Positions 1 to 11,740 of a stretch of 64,000 nt of DNA are shown one piece after another (within the stretch, counting starts at the first letter, position 1; the number at the start of each line of letters is the position of its first letter). The position numbers were made by a program, and so were the translations under genes. The notes under the pieces are model-generated. The model saw only the letters and a list, made by a program, of their open reading frames with translations, was not told the origin of the DNA and searched no databases. The DNA lies in NCBI GenBank assembly GCA_024509875.1, contig JAMPIV010019867.1, forward strand, positions 473,998-537,997, written 5' to 3'. The stretch is from Oreohelix idahoensis. Its lineage: Eukaryota > Mollusca > Gastropoda > Stylommatophora > Oreohelicidae.

Positions 1-229
1 GGGAATTAAGACATAGATTAGTCCCTTCTGAATAGAAATAGAACAGGCGATAGCTCAGTGAGAGGTAATGTAAAGAAAATAGATTTTCACGAGTGAGATG
101 GTGGAAACTAATTAGAGTCTGTCCCTGAACCGCGAGAAGCTTCTCTCGGTCAGCTTATCTTCTACAACAGAACTAGTTTAGTCAGACAGTCTATTAGAAC
201 ATATATAGTAATCTATATATACCACTCAC

Positions 230-2200
230 ATACACACACCCATAAGTGACGACAGTTAGACGCACAGACGTGAAAAAACTATAACAATGGAATATAGAAT
301 AAAGTTTATGTAAATTTTATTAACATAAAGAAAATTTTCCACAACAAATAAGGTTGCTTATCAAGCACATATAAATACACATAGGTTAATGAATAACTAA
401 AAGAATACTAGACCCATAGGTGTAATCCTTTCCCCCTCTGTATAGCCCACGATCCCGTTAGAAGAAAAGTTATAGCCCCAAAGAGTCACAGATTTATACG
501 CTATGGTCTAGGACTTCCCTCTATAGTTAAGAACAGAGTTGATATATTAATCCATCCTAAGAGGAAATCAGCATTTGCAACAACAATTGCATAAAGACAT
601 TTCAAAAGTGGGTGCATGAATATAAAAAATGAAAAGAATCACTCGTTCTGCTTTCTCTCTGTTCATTCAACAGGGGCCCCTGACATACTTTCTTACCTAC
701 ACACGTGGTGTTTCTCGCCGTCTGGCGCAAACTTCAGGACACTTCTCTACAGTGAATCTGTATTCTTTTGATAAAGAGAATCCCAGCTCTGCAGATACAG
801 GTTTCTTCCAATGTTCTTGCCACACAGGTTGGTAACTTCTCTCAAATGTACTCACACCACAATTTCAAAAACGTCGGGTCACTGTTTTGAATAGAATAAA
901 CAATGAGGCTCAATGTTGAGAAGAATTATAATCTGGCTCGGTAGGCCCAGTTATTGCATTTAGTATTAAAGTTCGTGAGATGAGTACTCTGTCTTTTTCT
1001 GGATGCAAACACAATGCCAGACAGGTTGTAACTTGGAAACTCACTTATTTAAATTACAAAAATGTTTCTTCTAGGTTCATCTCATATACTGAAACCGCTG
1101 GTAGATGTTGGGCTTTACCCAGAATACTGTATAAAGAAAAAGAAACATACATTATACTTAAACATAATATTATACACATCCTATCCTACCCTCGCGTAAA
1201 ACATAATATTCACTTCGGTTATTAACTTTAAGTTAGAGACTATAAGCTTAGCGCGTCTCATCGTTTAAACATCCGTGAAATAAATTCTAGTCATTAAAAG
1301 AATCAATCATCATGAATTAGAAATACGTAAGTATCTCATCAATACTCAATGATGAATCAGTGCGTTTACTAGTTAGTTAAAATATTCTCGGACTGGTTAC
1401 TAGCAATTAAATTAAATTTATTTATAGCTGTATGAGTTTTAGCTAGAAATTTTAATTTATTTTGCTATCCACTGTAACACAGTAACTTAAAGAATATACC
1501 TGACTTATCATTTAATCCCTCTGCACAGAAATTAAACTATGTAAAAAATGAAATAGGCGATCTACCACAAAAATCACTCAACGCTACTAGATATATATAT
1601 CTACCATTAGCGCAGAAGTAAAACGATCTCCAATCGACCAACTAAATGATGCTTCTATTAACAGAGATCTTAGGAATCGAAAGCTAGATGGTTCTAGTCT
1701 TTCTGGCTGTACTGGATGAATTAAGTTAGAATTCTGGAGTATATATCTCTCCGAAATCAGAGGAAGGTTACGTCTATAACCCGACCTGACTCATTTGCCA
1801 GATGTTAGCACCTACGTCCAGATTTACATATTTCCTTGCTCATTCTACGCATGAAACGTATTCTACACACCCTTACCGAGACCAGACTTAACACCTACAG
1901 TACATTCTCTCGATCTGATCAAACAACGGCAATAAAACTCACGGTGTGCGTTTTACACGTTCTGCTTCATATGGCCGTTCCCAGCAATCAATGTCTTTCA
2001 TCTCAAATCTTTCACCGAGAATAATTAGCTATAGACGGACAGATCCGAGAAAAATAATAGACGATAGTCTTACTTCTTATCCCTGTCGAGAACGAATTAA
2101 CACGATTCGGTCTCATCAAAGAACTTAGCGTAACAGCAATAAAATGCGTTGCTAGATTAGAAAGGAGAAGACAAAGGTATGAACGGGAGAGTATATCTTA
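230..2200 (+). mobile_element. Diverged copy of a ~2-kb LTR-like repeat (family X)
   Basis: This non-coding stretch is a diverged relative of the 41177-43180 element. Collinear matching blocks include TTTAAAC..CCG.TGAAATAA (1264 versus 42138), TAGAAAT..TAATTTATT.TGCT.TCCACTGTA (about 1444 versus 42314) and AAAATGAAAT.GGCGAT (about 1547 versus 42408). The spacing of the blocks is conserved. The limits here are extrapolated from the better-defined copy, which has TG...CA ends, so both ends are approximate. Short open frames inside it look accidental. A solo LTR or a non-autonomous LTR element is the likeliest identity. Confidence 0.5.
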
Positions 2201-2312
2201 ACAATCGAGCGTATGCGAAAAAAAGGATAAAAGAGCGAAAGAGAAGTAAAAGGCAAGTGCAGAATAAAGAATAAATATCTGAAATTTATTAATCATAATA
2301 TCTTTGCCGCAG

Positions 2313-2418
2313 ACAGGAGAACTTGGCGTGGACAGGAGAACTTGGCGTGGACAGGAGAACATGGCGTGGACAGGAGAACTTGGCGTGGACAGGAGAACTT
2401 GGCGTGGACAGGAGAACA
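2313..2418. repeat. 19-bp minisatellite (~5.5 copies)
   Basis: The unit GACAGGAGAACTTGGCGTG is repeated head to tail, with a T/A variant in some units (ACTTGG or ACATGG). It lies in AT-rich sequence with no gene around it. Confidence 0.9.
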
Positions 2419-2640
2419 TTTATTGAATGCCAATGCTCCGTGGGGAGCTAAAGAGTGATAAACGAATGACAGTAAAGTCGTCCTAACTATAATTTATAAA
2501 TGTGGCCGGAAACACGTCATCTATTAGTGCACATAATTTCAATATTTTAATTTTCTCTGTTTGCAATAACTGGACCGGAGATCACGTTGACATATCGGCA
2601 ATTTAGCATGTATGAAAATAGAAACACGCTGTGTCATAAT

Positions 2641-2711
2641 TATAACCTTTTGGGGGTTGAACGGTGTATTCTTATTATAACCTTTCGGGGGTTGAACGGT
2701 ATAGTCTTATT
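2641..2711. repeat. 35-bp tandem duplication
   Basis: Two adjacent copies of a segment beginning TATAACCTTT and containing GGGGGTTGAACGGT, with a few mismatches between them. No coding potential. Confidence 0.8.
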
Positions 2712-2997
2712 CATCAATTAAAAAAAAGAAGCACATTCTTCTCTTGTCATGGTTGCTGTTTTTGCTGCTGAATTTCTGCAGTGGTGATGTCCATAGTATA
2801 GTTAAATTGACAACTATGTAGCATCTCGCCAAACGATGTACACAGATCTGGAGGTGGTAGAGGAATAACGACGGGAAAGCAGTCAAGCAGTAGGCAAAGG
2901 TCATAATCATTCTGGTTCGCTACTCTTGCAAATAGAGCCACCTTGGCGCTTATTTTCGTGCGTAGTACACTTTTACGCCGCTGCGTTATTTTGAGCG

Positions 2998-2999
<2 letters not shown>

Positions 3000-3055
<56 letters not shown>
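3000..3055. repeat. (TC)n microsatellite
   Basis: An uninterrupted TC dinucleotide run of about 55 bp. The Ser-Leu and Arg-Glu open frames across it are artefacts of the repeat. Confidence 0.95.
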
Positions 3056-3059
<4 letters not shown>

Positions 3060-4495
3060 CCTTCTCCACATTTTCCCCGCGTTTCTATCCCTTTTGCATT
3101 ATTGCACACCAGGGCAACAAATCTCCCGTGTTTCTATTGTTACCACTACATCATGTCTTTATCTCCCTACTGTCACATTAGTACATCTGGATAAACGTTT
3201 TTTTTTCTCCGCTCCCTCCATATAAACTGAATTGATACGAGTATGCAACAAGCTTTATTTCTGTTTTTCCTTCGTAGTACATTTATTTTATATTGCTTCC
3301 CAACACCACAGTGGCATTTCTTTATATTGATTTTCTGTATAGTTTCCACACATCTGCGTGATATATTTCACTGTATCGCTTACCTTCACCATATTGATAC
3401 TATCTTCATGATTTATTTAGTCTTACTTTCTCAGTCGTTCGTCTGTAAAGTGTATAATTGTTGTTGTTGTTGGTCTTACTTCATGGAAGAAAATTGTACG
3501 TCTCATTTCCAGGGGAACACTAGAATAACATCTTTTTACATGTTGTCGGTTCAACGTTTTTCTGTGACCTGTTTCTGCTGTCTTGCGCCGACTGTCTTCT
3601 CGCTGTCTCTAGCCTAACACATATTTTCACATACGCTTGTTTTCCATCATCTGTCAGTTTAGACGGGGACTTCAAAGATCAAAGATTGTTGTTGTCCGTG
3701 TCACGTGCAATTATTTTTAGAGCACAGTTAACAACGGCTGTGTTCGCACCGATTGACGCTTTTTTTACTGTTACAACTATCACAAGTTAAGTAGGGGTTC
3801 GGTGCGCGGTGTATCTTATTTGAAATTATTGGCTCAGAAAAGTATCACATGTGAGGTATTTTCAGAGTTAGTAATGTCTATACTAGTCACCTTCATCTTT
3901 GTAGTAGTCTCTAAAATTCCTCCACTTCTTTACTACGTTGGTCACATTTTTCGAGATGTCGTAATGGACACTTTTACCCATGGTGTTTAAATGTTATTTT
4001 AATTTTCACTTGTATCATTGCGATCAGTTTGACTCCGAACCATTACAACATCAAAACCTTACAGTAAAGCGTCTCAGGTGATATTAATGGCCTCCGACAG
4101 AGTACACGTACAGGTACCATGTTTATTGTCATATTTCTTTAAGATGTCTGCTACGACCTTTTGACCTGTCCTCTTCCATATCCTCGTCTACTTCTAGACC
4201 CTCCCATTTTGAGGTTATGTGCCCTTGCTGTGGATGTGTGAATGAGTAGTAACAGTGTGAGTGAATGGGTGGGTGAGTGAGTATTGGTACACCAAAAGAT
4301 TGTACATACGGTACTATTACAAAGAAAACAGTGTATAAAATACATTTATAAAATGAACATTATAATAAATAAGCTGTTTTTTTTTTACAAGAAAGGTACA
4401 CGAAATGATGAGTTTATTGTGATCTGTAGCAATAGTGTATGGTGAACAGGATCCCGCAGAAACCTAACACCCCTTTTCCCATAGGATCAATAGTT
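3056..4495. other. Gene-free stretch
   Basis: T-rich single-copy-looking sequence on the plus strand. Several short open frames are present, but none has a recognisable domain, codon bias or splice context. A short degenerate GTGAGTGAATGGGTG-like run lies near 4255-4285. Confidence 0.5.
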
Positions 4496-4496
4496 C

Positions 4497-5165
4497 TCAA
4501 TTCGCGGGGTTTTCAATGAACCTAACCCTCGCGAATATGCATGGAGGCATATCTGGAGTCATCTGTATATGACCACCATCTATGCACAGTGCTACAATAT
4601 ACATACGTGGGAGTGAACCTATGTATGTGAGGCTAATTACATCCTCATTGACTCTTGAAACCATCCATACACTTCCGGGGATTCCCTCTATGGTGAAACT
4701 TGTTGAGAACCTAACATTGCACACTAAGCTTGGAGAAGTCACTTGAGCCCCAGGTGTAATTCTTTGACTTGGTTGACTGCATGCAGAAGGACCTAACTGT
4801 GGACCCCATGATAGGCATGGGAAGCTGAGAAGTGGCGCTGTGCAGGATGTGACAATTCATTGGGAGAGCCCAGAACCGTAGAACAGTATTTTAGCTCTGC
4901 ATAGTTGGAGAGCCCCCTTGGATGGCGGGGAATGCACACTATGCCACGCACTTCTTCCTCCAAGCTTGGGACCAGATGTGACGATCCTTTGAATGCAAGC
5001 CAAGCTGGAGAAACTGGAACTCATGACTTTAACTCAACACGTTTCGGAATAGCAGAAAAGACTAGATCTACAGTGTTGATAATACCAACTTGGTATTGGC
5101 TGCTAAAGAGCGAGAAGCTCAGCAGCCCTAGTTAAACAACAACAACAACAAACCCCCGCGAATAG
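4497..5165. mobile_element. Possible pogo/Tigger-like relic with CGCGAAT inverted motifs
   Basis: An imperfect hairpin, ATTCGCGGGGTT...AACCCTCGCGAAT, lies at about 4500-4535. A further AACCCCCGCGAATAGCG motif at about 5152 is inverted relative to the first arm. Such CGCGAAT-rich ends occur in pogo/Tigger-type DNA transposon relics. A SINE-like body lies between the motifs. No transposase is visible and no target duplication was identified, so the assignment is tentative. Confidence 0.3.
4770..5152 (+). mobile_element. SINE-like element with (AAC)n tail
   Basis: A body containing GGGAGAGCCCAGAACCGTAG and CCAAGCTGGAGAAACTGGAA ends at CAGCCCTAGTTAAAC followed by a short (AAC)n run at 5137-5151, typical of a SINE or short LINE 3' tail on the plus strand. 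No tRNA boxes were confirmed and the 5' limit is a guess. Confidence 0.4.
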
Positions 5166-6311
5166 CGAAGATTGATTGTAATTGGTAATTGTTTGCACTT
5201 TCAATAATACTATTTTTGATAAATAGTAGTTGTGATGGGCACAGCCTTATCCTACTCCATATGTGACACCAGACAACTTTGAAACCCTGGCCTTTGTTCT
5301 TGCAACACTTTTGCGACCTAATCTGTATATTATCGTGCGAAAAATAGTTCCCCTTTTTTCCCTCTTTATTCAGTTGAATCTTCTTAGTGACACATATTTT
5401 ATTATACCGTCGTACCTACTCTCGTCTAATCCCAAGTCAAATCTGTTCCCTTTCCAATGCCACAAAAATGTCGTTCTCTCCCCCCAATAAAACCCAACCA
5501 TTCCCTTCGAAGATCAATGACTACAGGGGGACCTGAGAGAACACCGTCAAGCCACGCGCGATTCCGAGCATAATTTCCCATTTGTTTTTGCCAGTGTCGA
5601 TAAATAGGACTAGCCCTCGGTATACTGTCACTGAGTGGACACGACACTGGGTCCTATTTGTTGCCAATTGTCTGAGGACCTTTTTATGAAGTCACAGTGT
5701 CCCCTTCTTTTGAACGCGTGTGAGCTTTCAAGTTAGGAGTTTGTACTCAGATTGGTGACGGCCATACGCGCTCATCTTGTCTCACTTCTCTACGAGCTTG
5801 TTATTTTCTCGAATCGGGTGTCAGCGTTGCCATTGTGCAGTGTAGTTAGATAACACGTTAAGAAATTATTGTACATGAGTTCAAAGCTCATTTATGGCTT
5901 ATCTTGTGCGGAGATTTAGCAGCTTGGATAAACTTTCGACCTGTCATAAAGAATACCTTGTGATATACTAGTTAAACTTCTTATCGTTATTTACATCTTC
6001 TTTAATGGCCATTGAAAGAACTGTTTTGGACAGCTATGGTCCAGTGGTCATTATGGTATTATATGTCTACTACAAGATATACTGATAAAATGTGACGTGT
6101 CATTCTTCAAGGCCTTGAGGGTTAAAAAAAAAACAACAAAACTTAACGCACAAAAAACCAGATTCGGTGCATTTTTTAAAACTTCTTACTAGAGCGGACG
6201 CTACAGCGTATTTGGCAATTGTGTTTGTGTATTCTACGTGAGAAAATTGAAAATAAATTGTCATGATTAGGTGTCTTTGTGGTCAGGTTTTGATTATCGA
6301 GATTATTTTGA
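5166..6311. other. Gene-free stretch
   Basis: Nothing recognisable beyond short open frames without homology or signal. A long A-run lies near 6125. Confidence 0.5.
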
Positions 6312-6545
6312 GTGGCTGAGTGCTTGTAGCGCTTGTTTCTGGAAGAAAAGTTACCAGGTTTGAAACCAGATATCGTCAAGCTCCAGTCTACACGGCTGTA
6401 AATGGGTACTAGGCTCTGCTCGTGAGTTGGGGGGGGGGGGGCAGAAAGGATGGGTTTTTAACTTCATCGTATAGAGTTGAAGTCCCATATATAGAAGTCT
6501 CTTAACAATTCCACTCCCTTACGGCAGTATGTGTCGTAGGACTAC
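6312..6545 (+). mobile_element. tRNA-derived SINE (family B), copy 1
   Basis: A tRNA-like head has an A-box-like TGGCTGAGTGCTTG at about 6312 and a B-box-like GGTTTGAAACC at about 6357. The body that follows (ATATCGTCAAGCT.CAG..TACAC.GCTGTAAATG) is shared with 49374-49620. A 12-bp G-run lies in the body at about 6429. The 3' end matches the other copy around CACTCCC.TACGGC.GTAT. Confidence 0.6.
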
Positions 6546-7342
6546 CTTTAACCTGCGTACAACGTTATGACAAAAAGTAACTTCAGCAGTCGAAGATACA
6601 CCGACTCTTTTAACCATTGTTCATTACAGACGTTCTTTTAGATTCGGTGGCAGAATCCAGTAGGTATGATAGTTTTGTAAGATTCGACACTAAAATTCCT
6701 TATTGGTATAGAATATTTGGAGATCACAACAGCAGTACCAGCAACGACACGAACCTTTTTTTTTTCAGCAGAAATTAACCCCATAGTCTATTTCTTATAT
6801 GTATGTTGTGGTCTAATTTCGGGGCTGCTTCTGTCATTTTTATAGACGTATGATTTCCTTAACCATTTTTTAATACCGAGTAACAACTTCACATAGCCCT
6901 ACTGCTTAAAAGATTATGTATAGAAATATTGTGCTGAATACACCATATCTGGGAATATGAACAAACTGAAAACAGTTTTGAGTGACCCTGAGTGAACCGC
7001 ACGGATCTGCGTTGTATTCATACTCAAGTTTATGAAACACCAAAGTGATATATTAAAGTAACAATTTATTTATAATAGTCACATGGACGTTTATTTATTC
7101 TGCTAAATGTGCTTTGAAATGCGTTCCGGAATAATAGCACATTAATTAATGGAAATATGAAAAAAGAAATAATAAAGTGTGTGTATTTGTGACCTGATGG
7201 ATTCTATAGACGTTGGTGGATTTACTGCAATATTGTAACTTTGATGTGACAAGGAGCTTTGTCCATTAAGGTCTGAAGAGATTTCATCCTACAGGAAGAT
7301 GATCAGGTGACGGTAATCATGTTGTTTGTGTGCTCTCTGCAG
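6546..7342. other. Gene-free stretch upstream of the signal-peptide exon
   Basis: AT-rich sequence without a recognisable repeat. It ends in a pyrimidine-rich TGCTCTCTGCAG (7331-7342), which would serve as a 3' splice site for the exon carrying the ATG at 7404. That would place an untranslated exon and the promoter further upstream. No TATA box or initiator was convincingly identified. Confidence 0.4.
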
Positions 7343-7403
7343 GTAAGCAAATCTTCCATCTAGTGTGAGTGCTGTTTCACTCCCGTCCCTGCTCTGCTCC
7401 AAA

Positions 7404-7482
7404 ATGGGGAGCTGGCTGTTGTGCGCTCTTGTCTTCCATTTGACAGCTGTCCCTGCTGTCTACGGAGCGTCATACGCTACTG
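7404..7482 (+). CDS. Signal-peptide exon of candidate LAR-type receptor phosphatase
   Basis: The ATG at 7404 sits in a good context (CCAAAATGG, A at -3 and G at +4). It opens 26 codons with a classical secretory signal: MGSW, then a hydrophobic core LLCALVFHLTAVPAV, then a likely cleavage site near YG-AS. The exon ends one base into a codon at a strong GTGAGT donor (7483). The first base of the split codon (G) joins the GT that opens the 47220 exon to give Gly, so the phases agree. A candidate acceptor at 7341-7342 suggests the exon also carries about 60 nt of 5' UTR. The secretory leader and splice site are read directly. Pairing with the Ig exon is inference from phase, orientation and the lack of another compatible exon. 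Confidence 0.65.
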
Positions 7483-8073
7483 GTGAGTACATTTTTAAAA
7501 TATTATAATATATTAGTTTGTAACACGTTTAAAATCTCGAGCGGAAGAGGCTCAAAGTTCCCATAGATGCTTCACTTTCAACCTCCCAATGATTTAGCAC
7601 TGACTTGCTAGATCCACTAACTTTTACAAAAGACAGATGGCATTAGTATGCTAACAGAAATGTTGTTTTAATTTAACTTATTGAGTAAAATATTTCAACA
7701 TATTTTTTTTTAACTTGTAAAACATTTAGATAAATATTTTAGATGAGTTTTGTCAGTAATGGGAACTTCAGTTCCATTTTGCATTATTGAGCGTTCATGC
7801 TCCTTCTAACACTAACCCTTCTAACAACCATCATCATCAAGCCATTTGAGTTGTTTATGATTTTTGCTGCAAACACATTTTTCCCGTTTCTGACTTTCAT
7901 TTGTCATTACCTACCCGTCTTCTGTCCTCCAAGTTGTGTTCTAGCTTTCCGCTATGAGTAATCGTCGGACAAACTTTCAGCGTTTGTCTTTTGGTACATG
8001 TTTCTTGAGCAGCTGTTATTTTTCAATTGAACCGCTAGGCTAGAGATAGTAGTTTGTTAATTATACTTTGGAA

Positions 8074-8113
<40 letters not shown>

Positions 8114-8168
8114 GAGTCGGGGGGGGGGGGGGGGGGGGGGGGGGTGGGGGGGGGGGGGGGGGGGGGGG
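8074..8168 (+). repeat. Poly-G tract (~95 bp)
   Basis: An almost pure guanine run, broken by TGAGTC at about 8113, one T at 8145 and one C at 8169. Runs of this length are rare in animals and could form G-quadruplexes in DNA or in the intron RNA, because the G strand is the sense strand of the host gene. Exact length is unreliable in most sequencing data. Confidence 0.85.
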
Positions 8169-8221
8169 CGGAGAAAAGAAGGAAATGTTATGTTGACTTA
8201 TTTATTGGAAGTTATTCCTCA

Positions 8222-8565
8222 TTCTATCTTTGACTAGTCTGTGTAGTTCCTATCTTTGACTAGTCTGTGTAGTTCCTACCTTTGACTAGTCTGTGTAGTT
8301 CCTATCTTTGACTAGTCTGTGTAGTTCCTATCTTTGACTAGTCTATGTAGTTCCTATCTTTGACTAGTCTGTGTAGTTCCTATCTTTGACTAGTCTGTGT
8401 AGTTCCTATCTTTGACTTGTCTGTGTAGTTCCTATCTTTGACTAGTCTGTGTAGTTCCTATCTTTGACTAGTCTGTGTAGTTCCTATCTTTGACTAGTCT
8501 GTGTAGTTCCTATCTTTGACTAGTCTGTGTAGTTCCTATCTTTGACTAGTCTGTGTAGTTCCTAT
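8222..8565. repeat. 26-bp minisatellite (~13 copies)
   Basis: The unit TATCTTTGACTAGTCTGTGT plus AGTTCC is repeated head to tail with very few variants (one TACC, one CTATG, one ACTTG). The high uniformity implies recent expansion or homogenisation. Confidence 0.95.
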
Positions 8566-8599
8566 GGCCTCTCCTAAGATACAAATAAAGACTAGAACT

Positions 8600-8790
8600 G
8601 CCGCTTCCTCAGTTAGAGCCGACTAAAATGAGGTTGTGCATGGGGATAGGAGGTTGATCGAATAAAACAAGTAGCTATGGAAACCACGGCTAAAAGAGCA
8701 TCTGAACGCTTTTATGCAGGTTTCCTGTAAGAGGACCGGTTGCAATGGTGGTTCCATGCTCCATAAGAAGGGAAAAGATAATATATAATA
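8600..8790 (+). mobile_element. Degenerate SINE (family D), copy 1
   Basis: Shares the family signature TTAGAGCCGACTAAAATGAGGT...TGCATGGGG...ATGGAAACCACGGCTAAAAGAGCA with copies at 48790, 49140 and 57712. It is highly diverged, and boundaries are approximate. Confidence 0.5.
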
Positions 8791-8929
8791 GACTGCATCA
8801 TCATCATCATTTTCCTTTTACTTTCCTTAACAAACAAAGGACCATCACAGCAATTAGCCATAAAGCTGCTCGAGAACATTTCATACACTTTTGTAGTGGT
8901 ATTTTCTTTTGCTGATGTTTTACATCATG

Positions 8930-9015
8930 AGGTTGCCAGCGCCTAAGCAACAGCCTCACATTATTCGCCTCTTACGTTACGCTTGAAGGAGCAGTGATTC
9001 CATTATTTCATGGTC
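8930..9015 (-). mobile_element. Possible fragment of SINE family D, inverted
   Basis: GTTGCCAGCGCCTAAGCAAC and CGCCTCTTACGTTACGC resemble the reverse complement of the family D head (GCGTAA.GAGGCG). Short and weak. Confidence 0.3.
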
Positions 9016-9250
9016 TCCTCAGAGACTTCAGAAACCGTACTGAGCATGAATCTACAAATCATTCTCAAAAACATTAAAGTTGCTTAGCGGCATTCTCTCT
9101 TCTCTCTCCCCCCCACACACCCGCCAGTATTCATATTAAATTGTCGGTATGTGAGATGTATTGTTTAAGAATACCTATGCCAAACACCCCATTAATAATT
9201 CTTTTCTTAAAAAAAAATCCTGTATATTGCACATAAAGTTACTCCATATC

Positions 9251-9590
9251 ACAGCAGCTTCATCATCACCATTTACCATTCAGCTCCTCAAGGAACAGTG
9301 TCATCAGGTCAAAGTTGATCTCTTCATGTTCACTTACATTTATGTCTCCAGTTCTTTTCTCCATGTGTTTTTCGGTCTCTCTCTCCGCCCCCCTTACACT
9401 AGGCGACTCCAGAACAAGGACTACTTCGTAATGCTATCAACAGTATTCCTCAGTGTGTCTCTTCTTCTCATCTCTTCTTCCACTGGCAGTTGTCAGGTTC
9501 TTGTCATCAGTTCCACATTGGTGATCTTGTTGTACTACTTCAATCTTTCTATTTTACGCAAGCAAGCGCTCATTTTTGAAAATTGTATAC
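9251..9590 (-). mobile_element. 5'-truncated RTE-like LINE, 3' end only
   Basis: On the minus strand this matches the 3' end of the LINE family seen at 29380-30120 and 52680-52960. Shared plus-strand blocks include TCTCCAGTTCTTTTCTCCATGTG, CCAGAACAAGGACTACTTCGTAATGCTATCAACA and CTTGTCATCAGTTCCACATTGGTGATCTTGTTGTA (each interrupted by mismatches against the relatives). The ATG/TGA-rich tail at the plus-strand left end is typical of RTE elements. Only the region encoding the C-terminus after the RT domain remains, with frame disruptions. Confidence 0.75.
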
Positions 9591-9599
9591 CAACATAGT

Positions 9600-10309
9600 G
9601 TAACCAAACGTGTCGTAGATAATGTAAAATAAAAAATGCATAGATTTGTCAAAACAAATCATATTAAAGAATAAGATGCACCATTGACTATACTTTTTTC
9701 TATCATATTACATTATCTATATCAGAAATGCTAATCGTTATCTGCAATTGCCCTTTCATGGTAATACTTTGAGCCCTTTCCAGCACGAGAAGTATGACAA
9801 ATGTCAGCTTTATATGGGACAGCATGAAACTCAATGTCAGCGCTGATCGCACCACGTACTCGAGCTAGAAGCCGTTTACTAATAGTCTCGCAGCAGCATT
9901 TACGATCGTTTGTGTCCGTTACTTGAAAGACAGAGACCTTCATTATTTGGCTCCACTGTTTGCAAAGCTTTACATACAACATGATCTGTATAAATGATTT
10001 CAAGCACCGAAACATGATGCGTATCGGTACCCATGATTTGGGTTTGGGAAGAGGTTAACTGTTAATTTGTTCTGTGTGAAATATATACCCAATTGTCCCC
10101 AAAACATGAGAGCTAACAATTATCTCAATCATACATCACGATGGTCATGTAAAAATGAGTATGGTCATGAGTAAAACGAAATGTTCAATTTAATAGGTAA
10201 ATAGGTGTATTTAATAAATACATCTATTAAATGATTTCCACACTCTGTTAATTCTGTCACTCTCACGCAACAACTGCCGTAATTTGCTCTAGCCCCAAAA
10301 TTTCGCTCA
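9600..10309. other. Gene-free stretch
   Basis: AT-rich sequence with one minus-strand open frame (9731-10015) that is Cys-rich near its middle but matches nothing I recognise. It could be the decayed 3' end of the transposase-like gene at 10310-11740. Confidence 0.35.
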
Positions 10310-11740
10310 ATTATCATTCACACTTCCTTCTTTTTATAGGATGAATCTGTACATTCACAGATGGAGAAATTTGTAACAAATGAGTTTCCATTATAAATTT
10401 TAATTGTGAAGTTATATTTTTAATACCGCTGGCGCGTCTTTCAATTTTGGAAATAGTGGAATGTACAAATTCTCCTCCTTGCTCTCCATGCATGCCCATT
10501 CCAAAGCCATGAGTTCTGATCCAGTCTGCGCAATGTTTTTCCAATATGTGCTGTTTAGGAATTGTTTTACTGGGGAATAGCTTTCTGAACAAAGACATGT
10601 AAGTCTCTATTAATGCTGTTATTGATTCTTTACTAATTGGTTTACTGTGTGATATTTTGTTGTGTACTTTCTCAAATGCTTCTTTCAGTGAGTTGAATTG
10701 TTCTTGGGCAATAAAAGCTATGTTAGTTATATCTTGTCTGTAATTTTCAGTGTTTGTGTAATGATTGCTCTTGTAAGATCTTTATAAACTTTTTGTGTGA
10801 GATATCTGTGGCAGTGATTCCCTATGAATGCTCTGCTGTGATAAGCCTGTGGTATGATTTTGATCTTTATAAACTTTTTGTGTGAGATATCTGTGGCAGT
10901 GATTCCCTATGAATGCTCTGCTGTGATAAGCCTGTGGTATGATTTTGTGTTTTGCTAGTACCTTGTCCAAGTGTGAGCAAACTGGACCAGACCTAGCACA
11001 CAGATCTTGAAACTGGAGTTTGGCCAGCGCATCTTGTGCATTTTCAAGTTTAACTTTAAAACTATCTGTCTCCTCCTTATCCTCACAAAGTTCAATACCT
11101 GCCTGAAAAAAATTCAATTTTAGCTTCTAATTCTTCTGCCTGTTTCCAGTTACAACCAAATCTCTTCAAGTTCTTAATAGTACTAATGTTTGCATGTATC
11201 TCTTGCGGATTCTCAAATATCTTTGCGTCTATTGTATCGGCTACCTGTTCTAGAAGTATGTGGTGTTTCAAAACAATGCCTAATAAAATATGAAGGTAAG
11301 GAGGAGCTACATTTTCAATTTCAATCTCTAACATTGGTTTGTGTAAACAATTATGGTAACGTGCCACTTGCCTTTTATTCCCTTTCCCATATTTCATATA
11401 TCTATTGTAATCTCTTATCAACATTGCCAACTTCTTGGTTTGCAAGTTGTATGCTCTCTGGATGTCTTTATTTCCTTGTTTTGCTGGAGACACCACAGAC
11501 ATGGGTATATTCCTTGAGCTCCAGACAAACCAAACATTTTCATCAAAAAGTCATAATCCCCGAATAAGAAAACAACAACTTTTTTACCATCCCACTCTAA
11601 ATCTTTTAGTGACTCTATCTGAGCTTTCATGCCATTCATAAATATTTCTAAATTATCATATGTATCTCTGACTCTAGCCATTGATAAAAGGATGGTATTA
11701 GATTTAGAATTTGGTTTCTCTAAATTTACTACCTGCATTG
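10310..11740 (-). pseudogene. Broken transposase-like gene of an unassigned family
   Basis: Minus-strand fragments run in order. The first (from 11738) contains FGDYDFLMKMFGLSGAQG followed by a PCLWC motif. The middle one is helical and K/E-rich. The last (10740-10314) contains HILEKHCADWIRTHGFGMGM and HGEQGGE. The 'FGDY..(L)...(Y/F)G(L/I)SGA.G..PCLWC' and 'G.G..GEQG.E' signatures recur in multicopy proteins of cnidarians and molluscs, probably DNA-transposon derived. I recall these as repeat-associated but cannot name the superfamily. At least two frameshifts (near 11480 and 11100) and an internal 85-bp duplication break the frame. No terminal repeats were identified. Confidence 0.45.
10777..10946. 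repeat. 85-bp tandem duplication inside the transposase-like pseudogene
   Basis: Two identical-looking 85-bp copies start at 10777 and 10862 (GATCTTTATAAACTTTTTGT...). Because 85 is not a multiple of three, the duplication breaks the minus-strand frame. Confidence 0.9.

Noticed and set aside
2747..3194. ORFs across the (TC)n run at 3000-3055
   Set aside because: The open reading is created by the microsatellite and flanks have no recognisable coding sequence.
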